From a bacterium (GTDB taxonomy: Bacteria; RBG-13-66-14; B26-G2; WVWN01), in contig DATKVX010000025.1 of NCBI GenBank assembly GCA_035529855.1, forward strand, positions 1 through 51,664: 51,664 nt of DNA. The letters are read 5' to 3'. Below are positions 1 through 7,142 of the stretch, piece by piece. The notes beneath the pieces are model-generated. The model was given only the letters and a program-made list of their open reading frames with translations, was not told the DNA's origin and ran no database searches. The translations under genes and the position numbers were made by a program. Within the stretch, counting starts at the first letter, position 1. Each line of letters starts with the position of its first letter.

Positions 1-229
1 CCGGGCCGCAGGGGACGCGGACGATGCGGACGCCCTCGCTCACCGCCTCGAGCGGCGCGCGCCCCTCGAAAGCTCGCGTGTAGAGGTCGACCGCGACGCC
101 GAGCCGGCCTAATGCCTTCGAGAGCTCCAGGACGTACGTCACCTGGCCGCCGGTATCGGTGGCGCCGAGGCGCGGCACGGCGTCGACGTAGCCGTGAACC
201 GAGAACATCCCCAGGCGCTCGAGCCTCAT
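1..229 (-). CDS. Glycosyltransferase family 4, sucrose-synthase/sucrose-phosphate-synthase-like (3' part outside window)
   Basis: Only the N-terminal 76 or so residues are present; the gene runs off the left edge. The protein opens with a short beta strand followed by 'FSVHGYVDAVPRLGATDTGG' and then 'VTYVLELSKALGRLGVAVDLYTR'-type sequence (residues about 9-53). That is the N-terminal Rossmann half of sucrose synthase and sucrose-phosphate-synthase-like GT4 enzymes; the TDTGGQ loop lies at the sugar-nucleotide site. Its ATG overlaps the stop of the upstream kinase gene (ATGA overlap), so the two are probably cotranscribed. The acceptor cannot be told from this fragment. Confidence 0.75.
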   Translation of the reverse strand, partial: MRLERLGMFSVHGYVDAVPRLGATDTGGQVTYVLELSKALGRLGVAVDLYTRAFEGRAPLEAVSEGVRIVRVPCGP

Positions 230-876
230 TTCGCCACCGCCGTTACCGAGTAGTCGGTATTTATGATGATGTCGGCCCCGTCCTTCAGTTTGGAGATGAA
301 CTCGTGCTCGCGGGCGAGGACGCGCTCCAGGAAGTCGTCCTGACCTTCGCGGCCCCGCTCGGCCCGGGCCTCCCGCGTCGCCTCGAAGTCGCGGTCGATG
401 AAGACGCGGCGGTCGACGTTCGCCGGCGACGTGGCGTAGGTCCCTTCTACGACGACGAGCTTGACGCCGGCGAGCGAAACTTTTTCGGCGGTGAGCTCGT
501 CTTCTTCGAATAGGGACAGCGGCTTCTCGAGCTCGGTTACGTTCGCGTCGCGGGCGCGGGCCAGCTGCTCGTCCAGCAGCTCGAGCCGGACCTCGCCCGG
601 GCCCACCCACGCGAAATCGGCGAGCCTCTTGCGGTGGTTGGTCTTGGGGGGCAAGACGAAATAATCGTCTTGTTGGATGACGAGGGTTTTAACGCCGTCT
701 TCGCCGGCCAGCCGGGCCAGCTCCGCGGCGGCCTCGGATTTGCCGGAGCCCGATTCGCCGCCGACGGCGACGACGAAGCGCCCGGGGGCGCGCTTGATTT
801 CGCCGGCGAGGAGGTCGTAGACGGCGCGGGCCGCGGCGGTATGGTGCGGTTTGATTTTTAAGACGTCGCCCTTCAT
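226..876 (-). CDS. Uridine kinase-like P-loop kinase
   Basis: 216 residues. A Walker A loop GGESGSGKS is at residues 39-47, a DDYF motif that resembles the substrate-binding strand of uridine kinase and phosphoribulokinase at 70-73, and an EGTYA strand at 144-148. 'TREARAERGREGQDD' near 167-181 looks like the lid arginine region. The family phosphorylates a nucleoside or small sugar with ATP in the cytoplasm. Translational coupling to the following glycosyltransferase suggests a role in sugar-nucleotide or sucrose-type metabolism, but the substrate is not readable. A minus-strand promoter lies about 110 bases upstream. Confidence 0.75.
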   Translation of the reverse strand: MKGDVLKIKPHHTAAARAVYDLLAGEIKRAPGRFVVAVGGESGSGKSEAAAELARLAGEDGVKTLVIQQDDYFVLPPKTNHRKRLADFAWVGPGEVRLELLDEQLARARDANVTELEKPLSLFEEDELTAEKVSLAGVKLVVVEGTYATSPANVDRRVFIDRDFEATREARAERGREGQDDFLERVLAREHEFISKLKDGADIIINTDYSVTAVAK

Positions 877-982
877 AAGAACGCGTCGCCGTTGCGGTAA
901 CGCCGGCGGCCGGGGGCGCCGGGAACCTTTGGGCGCGAACGCGGGCCCTATTACAGTGAACCGCGGCGCCGCGGGTATGTTT

Positions 983-1012
983 AATATACCCTAAAAGGAT
1001 ACCCCCCGTCAA
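983..1012 (-). promoter_or_regulatory. Sigma70-like promoter for the P-loop kinase
   Basis: On the minus strand TTGACG (1007-1012) and TATATT (983-988) are separated by 18 bases. Predicted start near 976, giving a leader of about 100 bases before the ATG at 876. No other feature was seen between 877 and 982. Confidence 0.5.
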
Positions 1013-1036
1013 GGCGCGGGGCGCGAACGGGGGTAT

Positions 1037-1065
1037 TTGATTTGTCGCGTAGTTTGTGATAATAT
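1037..1065 (+). promoter_or_regulatory. Sigma70-like promoter for selD
   Basis: TTGATT (1037-1042), a 17-base spacer and TAATAT (1060-1065). Predicted start near 1072, only about three bases before the selD ATG at 1075, so the message would be nearly leaderless. No Shine-Dalgarno sequence precedes the ATG. Confidence 0.55.
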
Positions 1066-1074
1066 AACTGGAAA

Positions 1075-2118
1075 ATGTCTTCGGAATCCATAGAGAAACT
1101 GCGTTTAACGCAGTGCACCGCCGCGGCGGGTTGAGCGGCCAAGGTCCCGGCCGAGGCCCTGGCCGAGATAATGGCGGAGTTGCCGGTGCCGGACCACCCG
1201 CTGCTTTTGGCGGCGACGCGGAACGGCGAAGACGCCGCGGTGTATAAAATCAGCGACGAGCAGGCGTTGATCGCGACGGTCGATTTCTTCACGCCCATCG
1301 TCGACGACCCGTACGACTACGGCCGGGTCGCCGCGACGAACGCCCTCTCGGATATTTACGCCATGGGCGGCGAGCCGTTCCTGGCGCTGAACGTGGTGGC
1401 GTTTCCGTACGGCAAGCTTCCGGACGACGTACTGATAACCACCCTCAAGGGGGGCGCCGCGACGTGCGCCGCGGAGGGCGTGCTGCTGGCCGGCGGCCAC
1501 ACCGTCAAGTCGCCGGATATCCTCTACGGCCTGGCGGCGCTGGGTTTCGTGCGGCCCGACCGAGTCATAACCAACGCCGCCGCGAAGCCGGGCGACGCGC
1601 TCGTGCTGACCAAGGCGCTGGGCACCGGCGTCATCCAGACCGCGGTGAAGCGAGGCGAGTGCCCGCCCGAAACGGAGGCTTCGGCGCTGGAGAGCATGCT
1701 GCAAAGCAACAAGGCCGCGGCGGCGGCCATGTCGGCCGCGGGCGCGGTTTGCGCCACCGACATCACCGGCTTCGGCCTGTTGGGGCACGCGCTGGAAGTG
1801 GCCCGGGCTTCCGAGGTCGGCGTGCGGATCTTCGCCTCGCGGGTGCCGCAGCTCCCCCGGGCGCTCGAATTCGCCGACACCTATGTCCCGGGCGGTTTGA
1901 TTAATAACTTGAAATTCGTCGAACCGGATATTAACGTGGTGGCGGAGATATCTCACGCCGCGTTAAACTTGCTCGCCGACCCGCAGACCTCGGGCGGCCT
2001 GCTCGTAGCGCTGCCGCCGGAGCGAGCCGCGGCGTACGCGGCCGCGGTCGGCGGCGCGGCCGCGGTGGTCGGCGAGGTGTTCGCTTCGTCGGCGCCGACG
2101 TTGGAGATAGTAAGCTGA
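1075..2118 (+). CDS. selD: Selenide, water dikinase (selenophosphate synthase), selenocysteine-containing
   Basis: 347 residues when the in-frame TGA at 1132-1134 is read as selenocysteine. The enzyme makes selenophosphate from selenide and ATP, the selenium donor for Sec-tRNA synthesis. The N-terminus reads MSSESIEKLRLTQCTAAAG, then U20, then AAKVPAEALAEIM; RLTQ..AAG-U-xxK matches the family's conserved segment RLTQ...GCGCK, with U20 at the catalytic Cys/Sec position and K23 at the conserved lysine. An open frame starting only at ATG 1171 would lose this catalytic segment. Downstream, NALSDIYAMGG, CATDITGFGLLGHALE and DPQTSGGLL are typical SelD blocks. A hairpin right after the TGA supports recoding. 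The start is nearly leaderless. Confidence 0.93.
1135..1166 (+). promoter_or_regulatory. Candidate bacterial SECIS hairpin in selD
   Basis: CGGCCA (1136-1141) pairs perfectly with TGGCCG (1160-1165). After one A-C mismatch, GG (1143-1144) pairs with CC, leaving an apical loop of about 12 bases. The stem begins one base after the UGA and lies inside the coding frame, as bacterial SECIS elements recognised by SelB do. The region is GC-rich, so the fold alone is modest evidence; the aligned Sec position makes it convincing. Confidence 0.65.
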
Positions 2119-2157
2119 GTTGGTTAAGGAGTGGTGGGCCTCACCTGGAGGTACAAA

Positions 2158-2739
2158 ATGCGGTACGTTACGGCGGTTGTAACCTTGTTCGCGATATCGT
2201 CGCTGGTAGCCGGTTGCCAGAAAAGCCCTGGGGAAAAGGAAGTCCTACCGCCCCCCAAGATCGTAAAGACTATCCCGGCCGACGCTAACCCGCTGCGCAA
2301 GACGTACGAGGCGGAGGAGCTCGGCCCCGAAGTTACCCGCGGCGAGCTGACGTCGGACCCCGCGGCCTCGAACCAGATGTCCCTTTTCGTGAAGCCGGGG
2401 GACGCCAAGCTGGGCGAATACGCGGCCTGGGGGCCGTACGAGGAGATCGCGCCCGGCTCTTACCTCGCGCGCTGGCGCGTGAAGGCGGCGAACCTGCCCA
2501 AAAACGACGAGCCGGTTTTCTGGGTCGACATAGCGGGTTACCCCAAAGCCGACCCCGACAACTATAAAATGATTATGTCGAAGGGTTTGTACGCCAAGGA
2601 TTTCCCGGACCCGGAGAAGTACTATACCTTCAAGATCGGTTTCGACGTCACCGAACCCTTCATTTTCGAGCTCCGCACCCAATACTTGCAGGAAGCGGAC
2701 CTGTGGATCGATTGGACCAGCCTGGAGCTCGCGCCGTAG
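2158..2739 (+). CDS. Secreted lipoprotein of unknown function
   Basis: 193 residues from the ATG at 2158, chosen because GGAGG lies just upstream and because the protein then begins with a clean lipoprotein signal: charged MR, hydrophobic core, lipobox LVAGC with Cys20. An alternative start at 2131 would add nine unlikely residues. The mature part ('AAWGPYEEIAPGSYLARWRVK', 'WVDIAGYP', 'LWIDWTSLEL') looks like a beta-sandwich of the carbohydrate-binding kind, but no family is recognised with confidence. It follows selD by 39 bases and may share its transcript. Confidence 0.75.
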   Translation: MRYVTAVVTLFAISSLVAGCQKSPGEKEVLPPPKIVKTIPADANPLRKTYEAEELGPEVTRGELTSDPAASNQMSLFVKPGDAKLGEYAAWGPYEEIAPGSYLARWRVKAANLPKNDEPVFWVDIAGYPKADPDNYKMIMSKGLYAKDFPDPEKYYTFKIGFDVTEPFIFELRTQYLQEADLWIDWTSLELAP

Positions 2740-2764
2740 GCCGAAGAGGCGGGAAGGACCGGGC

Positions 2765-2793
2765 CGAGTAGGCCGGCGGGCCTGCTCGCTTTT
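2765..2793. terminator. Bidirectional terminator between convergent genes
   Basis: CGAGTAGGCC (2765-2774) pairs with GGCCTGCTCG (2779-2788), with one T-G wobble. TTTT follows on the plus strand. It separates the lipoprotein from the DUF2292 gene. Confidence 0.55.
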
Positions 2794-2944
2794 AGGTTTT
2801 ATCGCCGGCGGCCAGGTCCTCGAGTTTCAACGTCCGGTTGACGCGTACGAAGACGACGCGACCGGCCTCGAATTTAAGCTCCACCGTGCCGTAGAAACGG
2901 TCCCGCGCCAGCCGGCCGAGGTAAAGTACCAATTCCTTTAGCAT
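2792..2944 (-). CDS. DUF2292 (YezD-like) small protein
   Basis: 50 residues, beginning MLKELVLYLGRLARDRFYGT and continuing with V-E-L-K-F-E-A-G-R-V-V-F-V-R-V-N-R-T. The pattern (amphipathic helix, then 'G.VEL.F..G.VV.V...RT.K') is that of the DUF2292/YezD family, whose function is unknown; some members neighbour sulfur-metabolism genes elsewhere. A ribosome site AGGGGGTG lies 10 bases upstream on the minus strand. A strong promoter with an overlapping inverted repeat precedes it, so it is probably a regulated single-gene unit. It is too short for most ORF callers. Confidence 0.7.
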   Translation of the reverse strand: MLKELVLYLGRLARDRFYGTVELKFEAGRVVFVRVNRTLKLEDLAAGDKT

Positions 2945-2971
2945 ATAATGACGCCGCACCCCCTTTCTTTG

Positions 2972-2997
2972 TGCTATATGATATATAGCATATTGCT
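2972..2997. promoter_or_regulatory. Inverted repeat, candidate operator
   Basis: TGCTATAT (2972-2979), three bases, ATATAGCA (2983-2990), followed by an overlapping smaller dyad AGCA-TAT-TGCT (2987-2997). Both sit on the -10 and start region of the minus-strand promoter, where a repressor dimer would block it. Confidence 0.45.
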
Positions 2998-3010
2998 AAC
3001 ACCGTGTCAA
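2982..3010 (-). promoter_or_regulatory. Sigma70 promoter for the DUF2292 gene
   Basis: Perfect TTGACA (3005-3010), 17-base spacer, TATATA (2982-2987), minus strand. The -10 overlaps an inverted repeat. It lies back to back with the promoter of the plus-strand membrane protein. Confidence 0.7.
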
Positions 3011-3032
3011 GGGTTTATTCGGAACCGTTGCC

Positions 3033-3061
3033 TTGACACGCCCCGGCGGCGGTGTTAATAT
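3033..3061 (+). promoter_or_regulatory. Sigma70 promoter for the channel-like membrane protein
   Basis: Perfect TTGACA (3033-3038), 17-base spacer, TAATAT (3056-3061). Predicted start near 3068, less than ten bases before the GTG at 3077. Confidence 0.65.
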
Positions 3062-3076
3062 TGAAAGCTCATATAG

Positions 3077-3748
3077 GTGCTCTCTCGTAGCGAACGCGAG
3101 GCCGACTCGAGCCGGCTGCGCCGCGAGTGCGAACGGCTGGCCGGGGAGCTCGCCGGCGGCCGTCGCGTGGGCCGCGAAGTATTGGTCGAGTTTTTAGGCG
3201 CTGCGGTTCGCGCCCACGGCGATTTGGGGGACGACGAGCGTTACGAGTTGCGTTACGGCCTGGGCCGGTTGGAGCACCTGTTGGCCCAGGGGGGACGGTT
3301 CGCGGAGGCGGACGCCTTCTACCGCGCGCGGCTCGAGCTTACGCGGCGCGACTTCCGCCTGCTATTCCGCGACTACCGGGACGTGGGCGCGCTGGCGCGC
3401 AGTTGGGCGTTCGGCCTCTGGCGGTTCACGAGCCGGTACGGGACGAGCGTGCTGCGGTTGGGGTGGGTGACGTTTAACGTCGCGTTCTGGTTCTCGGTGC
3501 TGTATTTCGTCCTCGACGTCCTGGCGGTGCAATTCTTGGGCCAGCGGGCGTTCTCGTCGTACGCGGTGGTATCTTACTTGAGCTATTTCGTAATCGGGTT
3601 CGAGGGGTTATTTCCCGGGACGGCGGTTTTTTTGGCGAAGACTTTTTGGGCGCAGCTCGCGCTCGCCGTAGAGAACGGGTTGGGCGCGGTTCTGATTTTA
3701 TCGCTGGTGAGTTTGGCGGCGCGTCGGGTTTGGCGAGGTTTGGGTTAG
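3077..3748 (+). CDS. Channel-like membrane protein with soluble N-terminal domain
   Basis: 223 residues. The GTG start is forced by an in-frame TAG immediately upstream. Residues 1-115 are soluble, helical and charged. Two hydrophobic helices (about 130-155 and 190-215) flank a shorter segment rich in aromatics ('VVSYLSYFVIGFEGLFPG'), ending in 'ENGLGAVLILSLVSLAARR'. Helix, re-entrant loop and helix, with the terminal E..G.......L....R pattern, resembles the two-TM pore module of ion channels. The potassium filter TxGYG is absent, so ion selectivity is not implied. It has its own promoter and is divergent from the DUF2292 gene. Confidence 0.6.
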   Translation: MLSRSEREADSSRLRRECERLAGELAGGRRVGREVLVEFLGAAVRAHGDLGDDERYELRYGLGRLEHLLAQGGRFAEADAFYRARLELTRRDFRLLFRDYRDVGALARSWAFGLWRFTSRYGTSVLRLGWVTFNVAFWFSVLYFVLDVLAVQFLGQRAFSSYAVVSYLSYFVIGFEGLFPGTAVFLAKTFWAQLALAVENGLGAVLILSLVSLAARRVWRGLG

Positions 3749-3785
3749 CAGGCCGGGACGCGCCCGGCTCTTCCGGAGGAACGAG

Positions 3786-4706
3786 ATGAAGAGATTAATA
3801 CCCTTTTTGGTGACGGCGTTGGCGGCGGCGTGCGCGGCCGGGGCGGCGGAGGCGGGCTCGTCGGCCGCGGCGTTTCTGAAAATAGGCGTCGGCGCCCGGG
3901 CGGTCGGCATGGGCGAAGCTCAGGCGGCGGCGGCCGAAGGCCCGGAGGCGTTGTATTGGAACCCGGCCGGCCTCGCGGTGGATAGCCGTCGCGCGGTGTC
4001 CTTCACCCACAACGAGTGGCTCGAGGACGTCCGCTACGAGTACCTGGGCCTTTCGTATCCGCTCTTCAACCTGGGTACGGTCGGTTTCTCGGCGGGCCGG
4101 GTGGGCATGGGCAAGCTCACCGGCCGCGACGAGCAGGGTAACTACACCGGCGACTTCAGCGCCAGCGATATGGCGCTGTCGCTCGGGTACGGGCGCCGCT
4201 TCTTCAACTTCCTCGCGGTGGGCGCCGCGGCGGAGTACATATCCTCCACCATCGAAGACGAGAGCGCCTCCGCGTTCGCCGGGTCCCTGGGCGCGGTGGC
4301 GGACTTGCCGCTGCCCGGGCTGGCGGCCGGCGTCTCGGCCTCCAACATCGGCGGCGAGATGAAATTCATCGACGAGGGCGACCCGCTGCCGCTCGCGGTA
4401 CGGGGCGGCGTGGCGTATACGTTGCCCTTCGGCGGCGAGACCAACGAACTTATGGTGGCGGTAGACGGCGTCAAGTTCAACGACCGCGACGACGTTATGG
4501 TCAACACCGGCCTGGAGTACTGGTTTATGAAGACCATCGCCGCCCGCGCCGGCTACAAGGCCAACTACGACGAGGACGGCCTGACCGGCGGCCTGGGCTT
4601 CAAATATTCGCCCGCCGCCAACCTGGGCCTCCTGGCCGACTACGCCTACGCCGATATGGGCCTTTTCGGCGCCACCCACCGCATAACCGTGGGGATGCAG
4701 TTCTGA
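3786..4706 (+). CDS. PorV/PorQ-family outer-membrane protein
   Basis: 306 residues with a signal peptide (about 1-23). The N-terminus of the mature protein holds the family signature 'GVGARAVGMGEAQAA...GPEALYWNPAGLA', and repeated amphipathic strands run to the terminal aromatic 'GMQF', typical of outer-membrane barrels of the UPF0164/PorV group. In Bacteroidetes PorV works with the type IX secretion system; similar proteins occur across the FCB group without it. GGAGG precedes the ATG. A terminator follows. The next gene ends in a T9SS-like domain, which fits a shared export role but does not prove it. Confidence 0.8.
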   Translation: MKRLIPFLVTALAAACAAGAAEAGSSAAAFLKIGVGARAVGMGEAQAAAAEGPEALYWNPAGLAVDSRRAVSFTHNEWLEDVRYEYLGLSYPLFNLGTVGFSAGRVGMGKLTGRDEQGNYTGDFSASDMALSLGYGRRFFNFLAVGAAAEYISSTIEDESASAFAGSLGAVADLPLPGLAAGVSASNIGGEMKFIDEGDPLPLAVRGGVAYTLPFGGETNELMVAVDGVKFNDRDDVMVNTGLEYWFMKTIAARAGYKANYDEDGLTGGLGFKYSPAANLGLLADYAYADMGLFGATHRITVGMQF

Positions 4707-4733
4707 CGGCGAGCGGGGTTACCGTTTATTATA

Positions 4734-4761
4734 GGCCGGCCTACGTGCCGGCCCGTTTTTT
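4734..4761 (+). terminator. Rho-independent terminator after the PorV-like gene
   Basis: GGCCGGC (4734-4740) and GCCGGCC (4747-4753) form a 7-bp stem followed by a T run at 4756-4761. Confidence 0.75.
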
Positions 4762-4806
4762 GACCTATTTCGTTTAAATTTAGATAGGAGCGTACGCGGC
4801 TTTTGC

Positions 4807-4836
4807 TTGCCGCTTAGGCCGCGGCTATGTTATATT
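4807..4836 (+). promoter_or_regulatory. Candidate promoter for the secreted Ig-domain protein
   Basis: TTGCCG (4807-4812), 18-base spacer, TATATT (4831-4836). The surrounding TATGTTATATT recurs upstream of the secreted protein at 20001. Confidence 0.45.
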
Positions 4837-4897
4837 TTTGTAAGATGAAATAAAACCCGCCGGCTTCCCGATACACGCCCGGGAGGGATATACGGAT

Positions 4898-5512
4898 ATG
4901 AAATCCTTCGCGAAATACGGTTTAGTGGTCGGCGCGTTGCTCGGCGCGGCCGCGGCGACGTGGGCCATCGGCGAGCTCACCATCACCAACCCGGCGGACG
5001 ATACCCAGGTCAAGCCGGGCCAGGTGGTTCGCATCACGTGGCGCAACTTCACCACCAACCCCGTGGACGTCTGGTTGAAGTGGGACGGCCACCGCACCAA
5101 GATCGGCGAATACGGCCGCGAGACCGACGGTATGGTGATGTGGCGCGTCCCGGCGGACGAATCGGGCGCGTACCGCATCGTCGTCGAGGAGGCGGGCGGC
5201 CTGGGCTCCGAGGCGTCCGTGAATATAACCGTCGCGGGCGGCGCCCCCGCGCTGCCGGAGGTCTACGCCGCGCCCAACCCGTTCGACCTCTCGAGCGGCA
5301 GAGGGCAACTGACGTTCGTCGGCGCTCCCTCCGGCTCGAGCGCGGCCATCTACGATATGGAGGGCCGCGAGCTCGTCAAACTCTCGGGTTCTCCCCTCCA
5401 ATGGGACGGCCGCAACGAACGGGGCGACATGGTCGCTGGCGGCACGTATATGTTCGTCGTCGAGCTCCCCTCCGGCGAGAAGCACACTGGCAAGATAGCG
5501 GTCGTGAAGTGA
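4898..5512 (+). CDS. Secreted protein with FlgD/T9SS-like C-terminal Ig domain
   Basis: 204 residues. A signal peptide ends near residue 23. Residues 25-105 ('ITNPADDTQVKPGQVVRITW', then a WLKWDG strand and 'GAYRIVVEEA') look like the Ser-Thr-rich/Kre9-KNH type beta-sandwich seen in many secreted bacterial proteins. The last 80 residues carry 'YAAPNPF', 'AAIYDMEGREL', 'WDGRNERGDMVAGGTYMFVV' and 'GKIAVVK', the hallmark strands of FlgD-like Ig or type IX sorting domains. It probably is exported and anchored at the cell surface. The next gene starts within its stop codon. Confidence 0.75.
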   Translation: MKSFAKYGLVVGALLGAAAATWAIGELTITNPADDTQVKPGQVVRITWRNFTTNPVDVWLKWDGHRTKIGEYGRETDGMVMWRVPADESGAYRIVVEEAGGLGSEASVNITVAGGAPALPEVYAAPNPFDLSSGRGQLTFVGAPSGSSAAIYDMEGRELVKLSGSPLQWDGRNERGDMVAGGTYMFVVELPSGEKHTGKIAVVK

Positions 5513-6588
5513 GGACGACGCCGGCTCCGCTATCGCTCATCGCGCCGATTCTCGTTGCCGCGGTCGCCCACGCCGCCGCGGTTCGCTCCGTCTCGGTCGA
5601 CGCGTACGAAGTCTACACCGAGGTGACCGTAGCGTTAGACGGGCCGGCGGCGTTCACGTGCGAGGCCGGCGCTGAGCCGCGGACGCTGGTCCTCACGGTG
5701 GCCGCCGACGCGCCCAAGGGGCTATCGGTCCCGCCGGCGGGGCGCATCCAGAACGTACGCGTCGCCCGGGCGAAGGGCGCGACCACCTTCATCGTAACGA
5801 CTACGGCCGACGTCGGTACGTTTCGCGCGTATTTCCAGCGCGAGCCGGCCACCGTGGCGGTTGGCGTATTCCGCCGACTCGAGCTTACGCCGCCGCGGCC
5901 GGAACCGCTCTTCAAACGCTTTTTGTCTAACCGCAAGCTGTTGCTCGTGGACGACGACGACGGCCCGGGCAACGGCAACAAGTACAGCGTCGACGTCGAC
6001 GCCAAGTACCGCGACGCGCTCCAGCGGTTGGGCGTCCCGTTCGACGCGTACGTCGTACGCGCCGGCCGCGACGGCCCGTCCGCGGCGGAGCTGGCCGCGT
6101 ATCCGCTCGTCATCTGGTTCAACGGCCTGGACGCCCGGCCGGTGGTCATCTCGGCGGCGGACGAACGCGCGATGGCGTCGTACGTCGAGGGCGGCGGCCG
6201 GCTGTTGCTAATATCGCAGAACTACTTGTCGGACGCGTCGCGGGCCCGGACGCCGTTTTGCCGGGAGGTGTTGGGGATAACGTCGTACCAGGCCGATACC
6301 CAGGTGGCCGAGGTAATCGCCGGGCCGGGGGTTTCTTTGCCGCAGGAGAAGTACGGCCTGTCGAACGACCTGACCATAATCGGCAACTGGGGCGACGGCT
6401 TCCGGCCGCCGGCGGACGCGGCGTCGTTCTTCGTGGGCCCGGGCGACGGCCTTTGTTACGGTATGGTGCGGCCGGTCGGCGGCGGGAAGGCGGCGTTCTT
6501 CTCGTTCGCGCTGGAGAACGCGGGGTACGTCAACCGCATCGCGGACATAATGGCGGCGGCGCTGGACGCTTTGGCGGCCGACGATTAA
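5509..6588 (+). CDS. Secreted protein: AMIN-like domain plus glutamine-amidotransferase-like fold
   Basis: 359 residues from a GTG overlapping the previous stop (GTGA). This start was chosen because it gives a proper signal peptide (RTTPAPLSLIAPILVAAVAHA). Residues about 25-125 are beta-rich with 'VYTEVTVALDGPAAFTCEA' and 'PRTLVLTVAAD', the pattern of AMIN domains that bind peptidoglycan or periplasmic partners. From about 145 ('RKLLLVDDDDGPG', 'YPLVIWFNG', 'YVEGGGRLLLISQ') the fold is like the ThuA/class I glutamine amidotransferase group, without an obvious nucleophile-elbow cysteine. Secretion and coupling suggest a partner role with the upstream Ig protein. Confidence 0.6.
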   Translation: MRTTPAPLSLIAPILVAAVAHAAAVRSVSVDAYEVYTEVTVALDGPAAFTCEAGAEPRTLVLTVAADAPKGLSVPPAGRIQNVRVARAKGATTFIVTTTADVGTFRAYFQREPATVAVGVFRRLELTPPRPEPLFKRFLSNRKLLLVDDDDGPGNGNKYSVDVDAKYRDALQRLGVPFDAYVVRAGRDGPSAAELAAYPLVIWFNGLDARPVVISAADERAMASYVEGGGRLLLISQNYLSDASRARTPFCREVLGITSYQADTQVAEVIAGPGVSLPQEKYGLSNDLTIIGNWGDGFRPPADAASFFVGPGDGLCYGMVRPVGGGKAAFFSFALENAGYVNRIADIMAAALDALAADD

Positions 6589-6601
6589 CCGCCGACGCAG
6601 G

Positions 6602-6617
6602 CCCGCCGCCCGGCGGG
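6602..6617 (+). terminator. Short GC hairpin before ruvC
   Basis: CCCGCCG (6602-6608) pairs with CGGCGGG (6611-6617), but the loop is only two bases and the following T tract is weak, so termination is uncertain. Confidence 0.3.
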
Positions 6618-6650
6618 TCTCGTTTAAGCGGCGTAAGGTTTAATTTCTAA

Positions 6651-7142
6651 ATGAAGATATTGGGCATCGACCCCGGCTTGACGGGCTCGGGCTTCGGTTG
6701 CGTCGAGAGTCGCGGCCGGGCGTATTATAAATTGTACGGCGATACCGCGGCGCCGCCCGCCAAGTGGCCGCTCCCGGAGCGGCTGGCCGCCATCCGAAAC
6801 TACACCCTCGAGGTCCTGGGGGCCGTCAAACCGGAGGCGGTGGCGGTGGAGATGCTGTTCTCCCACGCCGAGCACCCCAAGACGGCGCTCCAGATGGCGC
6901 AGGCGCGGGGCGTGATACTGGAGGCGTGCGCGGAGGCCCGGGCGCCGGTGCTCGAGTACGCGGCGCGGCGGGTCAAGCAGGCGGTGGTGGGCGCGGGCGG
7001 CGCTTCCAAGGACCAGGTCTCGCGAATGGTCATAAGGCATTTAAGTTTGAAGGAGCCGCCGGCGACGCAGCACGAGGCGGACGCGCTGGCGCTCGCGTTG
7101 TGCGCCCACTTCCTGTCCGCGCGCCCGAACGATAAGCGATGA
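6651..7142 (+). CDS. ruvC: Holliday junction resolvase RuvC
   Basis: 163 residues, normal length. It cuts Holliday junctions symmetrically, working with RuvAB. Catalytic acids are visible: D7 in GIDPGLTGSG, E67 in VAVEMLF, and H141/D144 in QHEADALALAL. The start has no Shine-Dalgarno sequence; the ATG follows a T/A-rich stretch. The stop overlaps the ruvA start (ATGA), so ruvC-ruvA-ruvB are translationally coupled, and pyrE follows closely. Confidence 0.97.
   Translation: MKILGIDPGLTGSGFGCVESRGRAYYKLYGDTAAPPAKWPLPERLAAIRNYTLEVLGAVKPEAVAVEMLFSHAEHPKTALQMAQARGVILEACAEARAPVLEYAARRVKQAVVGAGGASKDQVSRMVIRHLSLKEPPATQHEADALALALCAHFLSARPNDKR

Noticed and set aside
4960-5508. The first 183 codons of the long frame 4960-6588
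   Set aside because: They lie in another phase over the FlgD-Ig gene and encode arginine- and histidine-rich nonsense. The real gene starts at 5509, where a signal peptide begins.
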